Below are positions 41,977-50,762 of a stretch of 64,000 nt of DNA, piece after piece. This DNA is from Nocardioides caldifontis (lineage in GTDB: Bacteria > Actinomycetota > Actinomycetes > Propionibacteriales > Nocardioidaceae), in contig NZ_VHIB01000001.1 of NCBI RefSeq assembly GCF_008087345.1, forward strand, positions 992,001-1,056,000. The letters run 5' to 3'. Position 1 is the stretch's first letter, and each line of letters starts with the position of its first letter. The translations under genes were made by a program, and so were the position numbers. A model generated the notes under the pieces. It did not search any database and was not told where the DNA came from. It worked only from the letters and a program-made list of their open reading frames with translations.

Positions 41977-42704
41977 CCCTCGACCCCGGCGCTGCCTGGG
42001 ACGCCGCCACCGGTTCGCCGGTCTTCGGCGTCCTGCTCACGCTGGCGGCCTACCAGGCCGGCCGCACCGCGTGGCACCGCACCGGCCGGCACCCGTTGGT
42101 GAACCCGGTGCTGGTCGCGGTGCTCCTCGTCGGCGTGGTGCTGTGGGCGACGCGGGTCGACTACGCGGAGTACCTCGAGGGCGGCCGGCTGGTCGCCCTC
42201 CTCCTCGGGCCGGCCACGGTCGCGCTGGCCTGGCCCTTGCACCAGGAGCTGCCGCTCGTACGCCGGGCCGCCGTCCCCGTCCTCGGCGCCGTCGTCGTCG
42301 GCTCGGGGATCGCTGTCGCGAGCGCCGTCGTGGTGACCGGGCTCCTCGGCGGCGGTGAGCTGCTCGCGCTGACCATGGCGCCGAAGTCCGCGACCACGCC
42401 GGTGTCGATCGCCCTCGCGGAGGACAACGGCGGGCTGCCGGCGCTCTCGGCGGTGCTCACGATCGTCGCGGGCATCCTCGGGGCGGTCACCGGGCCGTGG
42501 TTCCTGAGCCGGCTGCGGGTCGAGGACGCACGGGTGAGGGGGCTCGCGGTAGGGCTGGCCTCGCACGGGATCGGCACCGCCCAGATGCTCCACGAGAGCC
42601 GCACGGCGGGTGCCTTCGCCGGGTTGTCGATGGGGCTCACGGCGCTCGCCACGTCGATCTGGGTGCCGCTCCTGGTCCCGGTGCTGGTGCCGCTGGTGAC
42701 CTGA
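41973..42704 (+). CDS. LrgB-family membrane protein
   Basis: The 243-residue protein has about six to eight helices; MAPKSATTPVSIALAEDNGG near residues 135-154 and GLASHGIGTAQMLHES near 190 are the LrgB/CidB hallmarks. It is translationally coupled to the CidA-like gene and forms the usual two-component membrane module for cell-wall or pyruvate-related control. A cyclic-nucleotide-binding protein gene follows, but with a 146-bp gap. Confidence 0.88.
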   Translation: MTLDPGAAWDAATGSPVFGVLLTLAAYQAGRTAWHRTGRHPLVNPVLVAVLLVGVVLWATRVDYAEYLEGGRLVALLLGPATVALAWPLHQELPLVRRAAVPVLGAVVVGSGIAVASAVVVTGLLGGGELLALTMAPKSATTPVSIALAEDNGGLPALSAVLTIVAGILGAVTGPWFLSRLRVEDARVRGLAVGLASHGIGTAQMLHESRTAGAFAGLSMGLTALATSIWVPLLVPVLVPLVT

Positions 42705-42850
42705 CGGGCTGCTCGTCGGAGCGGTGTGACGCGCGCTTCGCGTAACGCCGAGGGCCGGTGTGGCGTTGCCTGGACAGGGCACAGTGCGACCGGAAGGATC
42801 GTCCGGACGGCGCCGTGTGCCCGGCGTGACCACAGGAGAGGAGCACCCCC

Positions 42851-43252
42851 GTGCCCGAGTCCGTGAGCCTGGACCACATCGACCGGTTCTCGAACCTCAG
42901 TGACGACGAGGTCGCGAAGATCGCCCGGGTCGGCACCTACGTCACCGTCCCGGCCGACTGGGCGCTGATGGGGGAGGGGACCTCCGCGGACAAGGCCTAC
43001 CTGCTGATCAGCGGCGAGGTCTCCGTCCGCCAGCACGGCAAGGAGATCGCCCGGCTCGGCCCCGGTGACGTCTTCGGCGAGATGGGGATCGTCGGCCACC
43101 GGCTGCGCACCGCGACGGTCGTGTCGCTGAGCCGGCTGGAGTGCCTGCACTTCACCCGCGAGAAGGTCGAGCAGCTCGCGGACGAGATCCCCGAGTTCCG
43201 CAAGGCCCTCGAGGTCGCCGCGGCCGAGAGGTCGATGCGGGAGCCGTCCTAG
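42851..43252 (+). CDS. Single cyclic-nucleotide-binding domain protein
   Basis: The 133-residue protein is a stand-alone CRP-type cNMP-binding domain: LSDDEVAKIARVGTYVTVPA, LISGEVSVRQHGKEIARLGP and the phosphate cassette GDVFGEMGIVGHRLRTATVV with Glu and Arg placed to contact cyclic phosphate. There is no helix-turn-helix, so it is not a transcription factor by itself. It is followed 29 nt later by a class III cyclase, suggesting sensing of that enzyme's product. GTG with GAGAGGAG. Confidence 0.85.
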   Translation: MPESVSLDHIDRFSNLSDDEVAKIARVGTYVTVPADWALMGEGTSADKAYLLISGEVSVRQHGKEIARLGPGDVFGEMGIVGHRLRTATVVSLSRLECLHFTREKVEQLADEIPEFRKALEVAAAERSMREPS

Positions 43253-43281
43253 CCGGCGCCCACGGCTCGGGACGTGGCGGC

Positions 43282-44361
43282 GTGAGCCCGGAGCAGGAGC
43301 CCTCCGAGGAGCGGCCGGGGTTCGACCCCGAGGCGCTCTACGAGGAGATCGAGCGTGCGGTGCTCGGCAGCGCACGGAGGCTCAACCGGGTGGAGGTCGC
43401 CGAGGCGGCCGACGTCCCGCTCGAGCGGGCGGTGGAGCTCTGGCGTGCCCTCGGCTTCCCGGGCACCAGCAGCGACGACGAGGTGCTGTTCGTGGAGCGC
43501 GACGTCGAGGCATTGCGGCTGGTGACCTGGTTGGTGGAGTCGGGGTTCCTCGAGCGCGAGTTCGAGCTCACCTTGACCCGGAGCCTGGGGCGCAGCTTCG
43601 CCCGGCTCGCGGAGTGGGAGGTCACCGAGCTGGCGTCCGCGGCGATGTCCCGCTCGATGCTCACCGACAGCGGCCGGCTCGAGGAGATGCTCTCGCGGCT
43701 GCTCCCCGTCGTCGAGGACGTGCAGAACTACGTCTGGCGCCGCCACGTCGCCAGCGCCGCCGGCCGGATCCTCCTGCACCCCGGGTCGGAGGGCGGCACC
43801 CGGATGGCCGTCGGGTTCGCCGACATCGTCGGGTTCACCCGGCGCAGCCGCGGGATGAGCCACTCCCAGCTCAGCGAGCTGATCGAGGTCTTCGAGGCCA
43901 CCGCCGCCCGCGTGGTCACCGAGCACCGGGGCCGGACGATCAAGACCATCGGCGACGAGGTGCTGTTCGTCGCCGACGACGTGCTCGACGCCGCCCGCAT
44001 CGCGCTGGCGCTGGTCGAGGCCTCCGCCGACGAGGTCGCCTTTCCCGAGGTCCGTGTCGGCCTGGCGTACGGCGAGGTGGTGAGCCGGCTCGGCGACGTC
44101 TTCGGCCCGGTGGTCAACATCGCCTCCCGGCTGACCTCCCTGGCCAGGCCCGGACGGATCCTCGTCGACCGCGAGATGCACGAGCGGCTCGGGCCCCACG
44201 CCGACGAGGTGCGGGTGAAGCGGAGCCGGACCACGAGCGTGCGAGGCTACTCGCGGCTGGACACGTGGACCCTCAAGCGGCCGCGGCAGCGGGACGACAC
44301 GAACGACGGCAAGCAGGGAAAGCGCAGCGGACGGCACCGGAAGGACAGCGAGGACGGGTGA
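43282..44361 (+). CDS. Class III adenylyl cyclase with N-terminal regulatory domain
   Basis: The 359-residue protein has an N-terminal helical region (~15-160; VEVAEAADVPLERAVELWRA) resembling the regulatory domain of Rv1264-type cyclases, then a catalytic domain from ~170: AVGFADIVGFTRRSRGMS (metal Asp), IKTIGDEVLFVADDVL (ATP-specifying Lys, second metal Asp) and GDVFGPVVNIASRLTSL (Asp, Asn and Arg for purine and transition state). All key residues are present, so it should make cAMP. The tail is basic. It is soluble, with no membrane helices. The next gene overlaps its stop by four bases. Confidence 0.88.
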   Translation: MSPEQEPSEERPGFDPEALYEEIERAVLGSARRLNRVEVAEAADVPLERAVELWRALGFPGTSSDDEVLFVERDVEALRLVTWLVESGFLEREFELTLTRSLGRSFARLAEWEVTELASAAMSRSMLTDSGRLEEMLSRLLPVVEDVQNYVWRRHVASAAGRILLHPGSEGGTRMAVGFADIVGFTRRSRGMSHSQLSELIEVFEATAARVVTEHRGRTIKTIGDEVLFVADDVLDAARIALALVEASADEVAFPEVRVGLAYGEVVSRLGDVFGPVVNIASRLTSLARPGRILVDREMHERLGPHADEVRVKRSRTTSVRGYSRLDTWTLKRPRQRDDTNDGKQGKRSGRHRKDSEDG

Positions 44362-45575
44362 GGACGGGTCGTGGGGTGGTCGCCGCCGGCGTGCTCGCCG
44401 TGGCGCTGGTGGCGCCGGTGGTCCCCACGGCGACGGGGGCGCCCCCGGGGGCGGACCGTGACCGCGACCGGTGGCTGCACAGCAGCGACGGGGCGTCCGG
44501 GGCGCTCGCCGGCCCACGCACCCGGGACGGCCGGCTGCGCGTCACCACGAAGGCGACGGGCACCCGCAAGGTCGCCCCGGGGCTCTGGTTCCGGCGGTGG
44601 GACCAGCCCGACGCCCGCGGTCGCACGGTCCGGGTCCACCTCCTCGACGCCCGGCTCGCGGCGCCCCGGCTGCGGCTGAGGTACGCCAGCACCACCCGGG
44701 TCGCCGACCGCGCCCCGCTGACCTCGTTCCTCCTGCCGCGCGCGGTCGGCGCGGTCAACGGCGACTTCTTCGACATCGGCGACACCGGGGCGCCTCGCGG
44801 CGTGGGTGTCGACCAGGGGGCGGTGCGCCAGGGGCCCCGCAGCGGCCGCAACGTCACCCTCACCGTCGTCGGCCGCAACCGGGTGCACGTCGGCGAGACC
44901 CCGCTCGTCGCGCGCGTCGTCGGCCGGCCCGACCTGGTCGTCACCAACGTCAACTCGCCCGTGCTGCCGCCGGACGGGATCGGCGTCTACACCCCGGCGT
45001 GGGGGCCGTCCCCCGGCCGGGCTGTCACCGACGAGACCGGGCAGCGGCGCGTCCGCGAGGTCGTCGTACGACGCGGGCGAGTGGTGTCCAACGCCCGGCC
45101 GGCGAAGGGGCATCGGATCGAGGGGCGGCTGCTGGTCGGCGTCGGACGTGGCGCGCGGCAGCTCCAGGACGGGCTTCCCGTCGGCACCCGGGTCCGGCTC
45201 CGGGTCCGGGCGGTCGGTGACCCGAGGATCGCCATCGGCGGCAGCACGCTGCTGCTCCAGGACGGCAGGGTGACGGTCCTCGATGACGCGGTGAAGCACC
45301 CGCGGACTGCGGTCGGCGTCGACCGGGACACCGGCCGGCTGCTGCTCGTCGTCGCCGACGGCCGGCAGCGCACCAGCGTCGGGTTGACCCTGCGCGAGCT
45401 CGCGGAGCTGTTGCTGTCGCTCGGAGCCGAGGACGCGATCAACCTCGACGGCGGCGGCTCCTCGACGATCGTCGCGCGGCGCCCGAACGGCCGGCGCGGC
45501 GTGATGAACTCGCCGTCCGACGGGGCCCAGCGGCCGGTGCCGAACGGGCTCCAGCTGGTGCTCGCCAAGAAGTGA
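44358..45575 (+). CDS. Exported phosphodiester glycosidase family (NAGPA-like) protein
   Basis: The 405-residue precursor has an N-terminal signal (VVAAGVLAVALVAPVVPTAT) and an exopolysaccharide/NAGPA domain with VGAVNGDFFDIGDTGAPRGV near residue 133 and the family landmark AINLDGGGSSTIVARR near 362. These enzymes cleave sugar-phosphodiester links, for example uncovering GlcNAc-1-phosphodiesters; bacterial members act on envelope polymers. GTG 44358 overlaps the cyclase stop, so it is translated with the signalling genes. Confidence 0.82.
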   Translation: MRTGRGVVAAGVLAVALVAPVVPTATGAPPGADRDRDRWLHSSDGASGALAGPRTRDGRLRVTTKATGTRKVAPGLWFRRWDQPDARGRTVRVHLLDARLAAPRLRLRYASTTRVADRAPLTSFLLPRAVGAVNGDFFDIGDTGAPRGVGVDQGAVRQGPRSGRNVTLTVVGRNRVHVGETPLVARVVGRPDLVVTNVNSPVLPPDGIGVYTPAWGPSPGRAVTDETGQRRVREVVVRRGRVVSNARPAKGHRIEGRLLVGVGRGARQLQDGLPVGTRVRLRVRAVGDPRIAIGGSTLLLQDGRVTVLDDAVKHPRTAVGVDRDTGRLLLVVADGRQRTSVGLTLRELAELLLSLGAEDAINLDGGGSSTIVARRPNGRRGVMNSPSDGAQRPVPNGLQLVLAKK

Positions 45576-45585
45576 CCTCGGGGGC

Positions 45586-46788
45586 TCAGGCCAGCGCGAG
45601 CGTCAGCCGGAGCACCCACGCCGGGTCCTCCAGCCGGTCGCCGTACAGCTCCCGCAGCTGCTGCATCCGGTAGCGCACCGTCTGCGGGTGCACGAACAGC
45701 TCCGCCGCGACCTCCTCGCGTCGCCCCTGGTGGAGCAGCCAGCTGCGCAGCGTGTCCTTGAGCTTCTCGGCCACCGCGGGCCGGAGGGCGTCGAGCGGCG
45801 CCAGCACCTGGAGCCGCAGGTCCTCGATCGCGTGCGGGTCCGCGCCGAGGATCAGCTCCGGCAGGTGCTGCTCGGTGTCGACGGCCTCGGGCGCCTGCCG
45901 CTCCAGCCCGAGCCGCACCACCCGGGCCGCCCGGTCGAACGACGACGCCGCCTGGAGCCACGGCCGCGCCGGCCCGACGACCGCCTCGCGACCCACGAGC
46001 CGGCGCATCAGCGTGGCCCGCGACCGGTTGGTCGAGCTCGGCACCAGCAGCACGGTGAGGTCGGGCCGGTCCTCCAGGCCGGGCACCTGCTCGGTGGGCT
46101 GGAGGGTCTGGGCGTCGACCTGCTGCAGCACCCCGCGAGAGCGTGACTCGGGGAGGATGACCGCGGTCAGCAGCCGCGGCGGCGTCCACTCGGCCCGCTC
46201 CGCCGCGGCCTCGAGGGCGTCGGGGGAGGAGCCGCGGAGGAGGTTCTGGGTGAGCCGCTCGAGGTACCGCTGGCGGACCCTCCCCGTGGTGGCCAGCTCG
46301 TCGGCGTGGCCGGCGGCGCTCGCGGCGGAGAGCTCGTCGATGTAGTCGAAGACCAGCTCGGCGAACTCCGCGACGGTCGGCGACGGCAGCCCCGCGCGCA
46401 CCCCGGCGCCGCTCATGTCGCGCCAGGCGACCCGCGCGCCCACCCGGTAGGCGCTGAGCAGGGCATCCATCGAGCGGCCGCTGCGCGCCTCACCCCGGCC
46501 CAGCCCGTACGCCGCGTCGTAGACCTGCTCGTAGGACGCTCCCGCCCCCTCCGCGGCCCCGGACGCGATCGCCAGGAAGCCACCCAGCGCGAGCCGGACT
46601 GCGTTCTCGATGTTGCGCCCCATCTCGCCCTTGAACGGGTCGGCGTAGCTGGGCACCTCGGCCCGGATCGCGTCGACTACCTGGACCGCGACGGTCGGCA
46701 GCTCGGCGCGCATCGCGTCGACGGCGTCCGGAGGGAGGTCCAACGAGGCGGCAGGCTCGTCCGGACGCCACCGTCTGCGGTTGCTCAA
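45586..46788 (-). CDS. CdaR/PucR-family regulator divergent from the desaturase operon
   Basis: The 400-residue regulator has a C-terminal PucR-type helix-turn-helix (LLHQGRREEVAAELFVHPQT followed by VRYRMQQLRELYG) and a central region with the N-terminal helical DRLLTAYRVG-like segment, here SMDALLSAYRVGARVAWRDM. TTG 46788 is chosen because AAAGGAG sits six bases ahead; longer open sequence upstream is antisense to other genes. It diverges from ferredoxin reductase and fatty-acid desaturase and probably tunes membrane unsaturation. Confidence 0.82.
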   Translation of the reverse strand: MSNRRRWRPDEPAASLDLPPDAVDAMRAELPTVAVQVVDAIRAEVPSYADPFKGEMGRNIENAVRLALGGFLAIASGAAEGAGASYEQVYDAAYGLGRGEARSGRSMDALLSAYRVGARVAWRDMSGAGVRAGLPSPTVAEFAELVFDYIDELSAASAAGHADELATTGRVRQRYLERLTQNLLRGSSPDALEAAAERAEWTPPRLLTAVILPESRSRGVLQQVDAQTLQPTEQVPGLEDRPDLTVLLVPSSTNRSRATLMRRLVGREAVVGPARPWLQAASSFDRAARVVRLGLERQAPEAVDTEQHLPELILGADPHAIEDLRLQVLAPLDALRPAVAEKLKDTLRSWLLHQGRREEVAAELFVHPQTVRYRMQQLRELYGDRLEDPAWVLRLTLALA

Positions 46789-46881
46789 CGACGGCTCCTT
46801 TGTTCGCGGGGAACAATAGTGCCACCGATTTTCACGTGAGGCCGTCATGTGATTACCCGCGAAAGCGGGGAGATTGGGTCC

Positions 46882-48003
46882 ATGAGCGCCACCACCTCCC
46901 CCCGCCAGCGCCGTCGCCCGACGTCGCTGCGCACCTGGGCCTGGCGGGTGGCCGAGTTCGCGACCACCCCGCTGGTCCCCGCCGACTACCTCGACCTCTT
47001 CGACCCGCTGCGCCCGGGCGCCGAGCTCCGCGGCAGGATCGAGGAGATCCACCCCGAGACCGCCGACGCCGCGACGATCGTCATCCGCCCCGGCGCCGAC
47101 TGGGCCGGCCACGTGCCGGGCCAGTTCGTCCGGATCGGCATCGACGTCGACGGCGTCCGACTGTGGCGGGCCTACTCGCTCACCCACGGCCCGCGCGCCG
47201 ACGGCCGGATCTCGGTCACCGTCAAGGCGGTCCCGGACGGCAAGGTGAGCAACCACCTCGTCCACCGCGCCAAGGCCGGCACGCTGGTCCATCTCGAGCA
47301 GGCCGCCGGCGAGTTCGTGCTCCCCACGGGCGGCGGCAAGTTCCTCTTCGTCACCGCCGGCTCGGGGATCACCCCCGTGATCGGGATGCTGCGCAACCTG
47401 TTCCCGGTCACCGACTCCGGGGCGGTGCACCTGCCCCGCAGCGCCGGCTACGACATCACCGTCGTGCACGTCGCGCCCAGCGAGCCGCAGTCGATCTTCC
47501 TCGACAACCTCCGCGAGCTCGACCGGGCCGGGCTGATCAACCTGGTCGCCCGCTACGACGACGAGCACGGCGTGCTCGACGTCGCCTCGCTGGGCGACCT
47601 CGTCCCCGACCTCGACGAGCGGGTCACCTTCGCTTGCGGCCCCGCCGGGCTGCTCGAGGCGATCGAGGCCCACCACACCGCCCGCGGGCTGCCGCTGCAG
47701 GTCGAGCAGTTCCGGGTGACCACGATCGTCGCCGGCGAGGGCGGCAAGGTCACCTTCGAGAAGGCCGGCACCACCGTCGACGCCGACGGCTCCACGCCGC
47801 TGCTCGACGCCGGCGAGAACGCCGGCGTGCTGATGCCCTCCGGATGCCGGATGGGCGTCTGCTTCGGCTGCGTCGTACCGCTGACGGAGGGGGCTGTCCG
47901 CGACCTCCGCGACGGCGCGCTGACCACCGCCGTCGAGGGCGACAACGTCCAGATCCAGACCTGCATCAACGCGGCGGCAGGCCCCTGCCGCATCGAACTC
48001 TGA
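46882..48003 (+). CDS. Ferredoxin reductase with C-terminal 2Fe-2S domain (desaturase electron donor)
   Basis: The 373-residue protein has an FAD domain with RAYSLTHGP near residues 96-104, an NAD(P)H domain with FVTAGSGITPVIGMLRNLF near 165, and a C-terminal plant-type ferredoxin with CRMGVCFGC near 325 and a last cysteine in QTCINAAAG. This order matches Rv3230c, which passes electrons from NADPH to the DesA3 stearoyl-CoA desaturase. The desaturase gene follows 49 nt downstream. ATG 46882 preceded by GGGGAGA. Confidence 0.9.
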   Translation: MSATTSPRQRRRPTSLRTWAWRVAEFATTPLVPADYLDLFDPLRPGAELRGRIEEIHPETADAATIVIRPGADWAGHVPGQFVRIGIDVDGVRLWRAYSLTHGPRADGRISVTVKAVPDGKVSNHLVHRAKAGTLVHLEQAAGEFVLPTGGGKFLFVTAGSGITPVIGMLRNLFPVTDSGAVHLPRSAGYDITVVHVAPSEPQSIFLDNLRELDRAGLINLVARYDDEHGVLDVASLGDLVPDLDERVTFACGPAGLLEAIEAHHTARGLPLQVEQFRVTTIVAGEGGKVTFEKAGTTVDADGSTPLLDAGENAGVLMPSGCRMGVCFGCVVPLTEGAVRDLRDGALTTAVEGDNVQIQTCINAAAGPCRIEL

Positions 48004-48052
48004 CCCTGACCCGCCGGCCTTGCCGAGCGAACCGCAACACCGAAGGAGCACG

Positions 48053-49228
48053 ATGACCGTCCTGCAGAAGAAGCCCGTCAGCCCGATCGCCCACCTCACC
48101 GACGAGGACATCGAGACGATCGGCAAGGAGCTCGACGCGATCCGTGACGAGGTCCTGCGCGAGCGCGGCGAGCGCGACGCGGCGTACATCCGCAAGGTGA
48201 TCGACGTGCAGCGCAAGCTCGAGCTCGGCAGCCGTGCGGTGCTGCTGGTCTCGATGTTCCCGCCGGCCTGGATCGCCGGGACGATCGGGCTCAGCGTGGC
48301 GAAGATCCTCGAGAACATGGAGATCGGCCACAACGTCATGCACGGCCAGTGGGACTGGATGCGTGACCCGAAGATCCACTCGACCGCGTGGGAGTGGGAC
48401 AACGTCTCGCCGTCGGAGCAGTGGAAGCACTCGCACAACGAGCTCCACCACACGTACACGAACGTCGTCGGCAAGGACAACGACCTCGGCTACGGCATCA
48501 TGCGCGTCGACGAGGACCAGCGCTGGGTGCCGTTCTACCTCGCGCAGCCGCTGTGGAACTTCGTCAACGCCTGCTTCTTCGAGTACGGCATCGCGGCCTA
48601 CGACCTCGAGCTCGGCAAGAACCTCAAGAAGGGGCGCTGGAAGAACCCGGAGTTCAAGCGGCGCGCCAAGCAGGTCGGGGTGAAGATCCGTCGACAGATC
48701 GCGAAGGACTACGTCGTGCACCCGCTGCTCTCCGGACCGTCGGCGCTGCACACCCTCGCCGCGACCTTCACCGCGAACCTGGTCCGCAACCTGTGGACCC
48801 ACTCGGTGATCATGTGCGGCCACTTCCCCAGCGGGGTGGAGACCTTCGAGCGCCGCTCGATCGTCGGGGAGACCCGCGGTGAGTGGTACCTGCGCCAGAT
48901 GCTCGGCTCGGCCAACATCTCCGGCAGCAAGGCGATGCACATCATGACCGGGAACCTCTCGTACCAGATCGAGCACCACCTGTTCCCGGACCTGCCGTCG
49001 AACCGCTACCAGGAGATCGCCCCGAAGGTGAAGGAGATCTTCGACCGCTACGGGCTGAAGTACACGACCGGCCCGCTCCCGGTGCAGGTCGCCTCGGCCT
49101 GGGGGAAGATCATCCGGCTCTCGCTCCCCAACGACTTCATGAAGAAGAACGTGGCCCCGGTGATCGGTCTGGTCCGCCGCGACCGTCGGGGGAGCGCGGC
49201 GGAGACTCCCGCCACCAGCGCCGCCTGA
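48053..49228 (+). CDS. Membrane acyl-CoA delta-9 desaturase (DesA3-like)
   Basis: The 391-residue membrane di-iron enzyme has the three histidine boxes: EIGHNVMHGQWDW near residues 96-108, HSHNELHHTYTN near 126, and the third, SYQIEHHLFPDLPSNRY, near 305. It should introduce a double bond into stearoyl- or palmitoyl-CoA using electrons from the preceding reductase. ATG 48053 follows GAAGGAG. Downstream lies the large inverted repeat array, not a normal terminator. Confidence 0.92.
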   Translation: MTVLQKKPVSPIAHLTDEDIETIGKELDAIRDEVLRERGERDAAYIRKVIDVQRKLELGSRAVLLVSMFPPAWIAGTIGLSVAKILENMEIGHNVMHGQWDWMRDPKIHSTAWEWDNVSPSEQWKHSHNELHHTYTNVVGKDNDLGYGIMRVDEDQRWVPFYLAQPLWNFVNACFFEYGIAAYDLELGKNLKKGRWKNPEFKRRAKQVGVKIRRQIAKDYVVHPLLSGPSALHTLAATFTANLVRNLWTHSVIMCGHFPSGVETFERRSIVGETRGEWYLRQMLGSANISGSKAMHIMTGNLSYQIEHHLFPDLPSNRYQEIAPKVKEIFDRYGLKYTTGPLPVQVASAWGKIIRLSLPNDFMKKNVAPVIGLVRRDRRGSAAETPATSAA

Positions 49229-49248
49229 CCTTCTCTGCTCCACGGTCC

Positions 49249-49595
49249 CGCGAGCCGTCGCATCTTCACGCGGTCCAGGTGCCGAGTCGTCGCATCTTCA
49301 CGCGAGATGAGTGCCGAGTCGTCGCATCTTCACGCGAGATGAGTGCCGACCCGGCGCATCTTCACGCGAGATGAGTGCCGACCCGGCGCGTCCTGCCTCT
49401 GATCGACCGCCGAGTCGGCGCGTCCTGCCGGGATACGGCGGAAGGATGCGCCGGCTCGACCGTCGTACGGCGCGAAGATGCGACGGCTCGGCACTGTCCG
49501 GCGTGAAGATGCGACGGCTCGGCACTGTCCAGCCGTGAAGATGCGACGGCTCGCGCCCCTTCAGCGGTGAAGATGCGACGGCTCGGCAGCGTGCG
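49249..49595. repeat. 32-bp-periodic palindromic repeat array between convergent genes
   Basis: The left half holds six forward units of the type GCCGAGTCGTCGCATCTTCA followed by CGCGAGATGAGT, starting at about 49249, 49281, 49313, 49345, 49377 and 49409; spacing is exactly 32 bp. The right half holds five reverse-complement units (CTCGGC ends at 49455, 49487, 49518, 49550 and 49582; spacing 32, 31, 32, 32). The dyad centre is near 49430-49440, flanked by CGGCGCGTCCTGCCG and CGGCGGAAGGATGCGCCG. Inner units have diverged together (GCGCGTCCTGCC). The array fills the entire 369-bp gap between the desaturase and thioesterase stops. Confidence 0.9.
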
Positions 49596-49597
49596 GG

Positions 49598-49993
49598 TCA
49601 GGCGAGGTTCTGGACCCTCAGCTGGCCGCGAGAGACGAGCCGGCCCTCGGTGTCGCGGGTCTCGACGACCCACACCTGCTGCGAGCGGCCCTGGTGGATC
49701 GGCGTGCCGGTCGACACCAGCTCGCCCTCGCTGACCGCACGATAGAAGTCGGTGCTGTTGCTGACACCGACGCACTTCCCCTTGTCGCCCAGCCAGGCGG
49801 CGGAGCCCATGCTGCCGAGGGTCTCGACGACGCTGGCGTGCACCCCGCCGTGCACGATCCCGTAGGGCTGGTGGTGCCGCTCGCCGGCGGTCCACCGGGC
49901 GACGACCTTCGCGCCGGAGACCTCGGTGAACTCCAGCCCGATGTGGCGCACGAACGGCCCGGCGGCGTCGCCGTTGACCAGCGACAAGTCCAT
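49598..49993 (-). CDS. Hotdog-fold thioesterase (PaaI-like)
   Basis: The 131-residue protein has HHQPYGIVHGGVHASVVETL at about residues 42-61, the PaaI-family motif in which the Gly-Gly and neighbouring acidic residue serve acyl-CoA hydrolysis. ATG 49993 shares one base with the phosphoglycerate mutase stop (TGATG). It likely hydrolyses aromatic or medium-chain acyl-CoAs, releasing CoA. It is the last gene before the repeat array. Confidence 0.85.
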   Translation of the reverse strand: MDLSLVNGDAAGPFVRHIGLEFTEVSGAKVVARWTAGERHHQPYGIVHGGVHASVVETLGSMGSAAWLGDKGKCVGVSNSTDFYRAVSEGELVSTGTPIHQGRSQQVWVVETRDTEGRLVSRGQLRVQNLA

Positions 49994-50754
49994 CAGCGGC
50001 CCTGGTTGGCGACGGCCTGGATGGCCTCGGCGGCAGCCTCGGGGTCGAGGTACTCCCCGCCGCGCTGCACCGGGCGCAGCTCCTCGTCGAGCCGGTAGAC
50101 GAGCGGGATCCCGGTCGGGATGTTCAGTCCCACGACGGCGTCCTCGCTCATGTCGTCGAGGTGCTTCACCAGCGCCCGGAGGCTGTTGCCGTGGGCGGCC
50201 ACGCAGACGGTCTGGCCGCGACGGAGGTCGGGGACGATCGCGTCGTACCAGTAGGGGAGCATCCGCGCGACGACGTCCTTGAGGCACTCGGTGCGGGGCA
50301 TGACCTCGGGCGGCAGGTCGGCGTACTTCGCGTCGCCCACCTGGGAGTACTCGTCGCCGTCCTCGATCGGCGGCGGCGGGGTGTCGTACGAGCGGCGCCA
50401 GAGCATGAACTGCTCCTCGCCGTACTGCTCCTTGGTCTGCTTCTTGTCCTTGCCCTGCAGGGCTCCGTAGTGGCGCTCGTTGAGCCGCCACGAACGTTTC
50501 ACGGGAATCCACAGCCGGTCGGCGGCGTCGAGCGCGAGCTGGGCGGTGACGATGGCGCGCCGCAGGAGGCTCGTGTGCAGCACGTCGGGGAGGTAGCCGG
50601 CCTCGGCCATCAGCGTCCCGCCGCGCGCGGCCTCGGTGCGCCCCTTGTCGGTCAGGGGCACGTCGACCCAGCCGGTGAAGAGGTTCTTCGCGTTCCAGTC
50701 GCTCTCGCCGTGGCGGAGCAGGACCAGGGTGTACGGCGCAGCCGCAGCAGCCAT
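49993..50754 (-). CDS. gpmA: 2,3-bisphosphoglycerate-dependent phosphoglycerate mutase
   Basis: The 253-residue glycolytic enzyme has [20 protein letters not shown] (phosphorylated His near residue 13), [20 protein letters not shown] and [20 protein letters not shown] (second catalytic His). It interconverts 3- and 2-phosphoglycerate. ATG 50754 has GAGGAG 11 bases ahead; a GTG at 50766 overlapping the upstream stop is an alternative coupled start. It is coupled to the thioesterase and follows a lipoprotein gene. Confidence 0.93.
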   Translation of the reverse strand: MAAAAAPYTLVLLRHGESDWNAKNLFTGWVDVPLTDKGRTEAARGGTLMAEAGYLPDVLHTSLLRRAIVTAQLALDAADRLWIPVKRSWRLNERHYGALQGKDKKQTKEQYGEEQFMLWRRSYDTPPPPIEDGDEYSQVGDAKYADLPPEVMPRTECLKDVVARMLPYWYDAIVPDLRRGQTVCVAAHGNSLRALVKHLDDMSEDAVVGLNIPTGIPLVYRLDEELRPVQRGGEYLDPEAAAEAIQAVANQGR

Positions 50755-50762
50755 GGGGCGGC

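Noticed and set aside
45586-48480. Minus-strand frame of 964 codons extending the CdaR regulator
   Set aside because: The regulator starts at TTG 46788 with a strong ribosome site; the upstream part is antisense to the reductase and desaturase.
49249-49595. CRISPR array
   Set aside because: The whole 32-bp unit is conserved including would-be spacers, orientation flips at the centre, and no cas genes are present.
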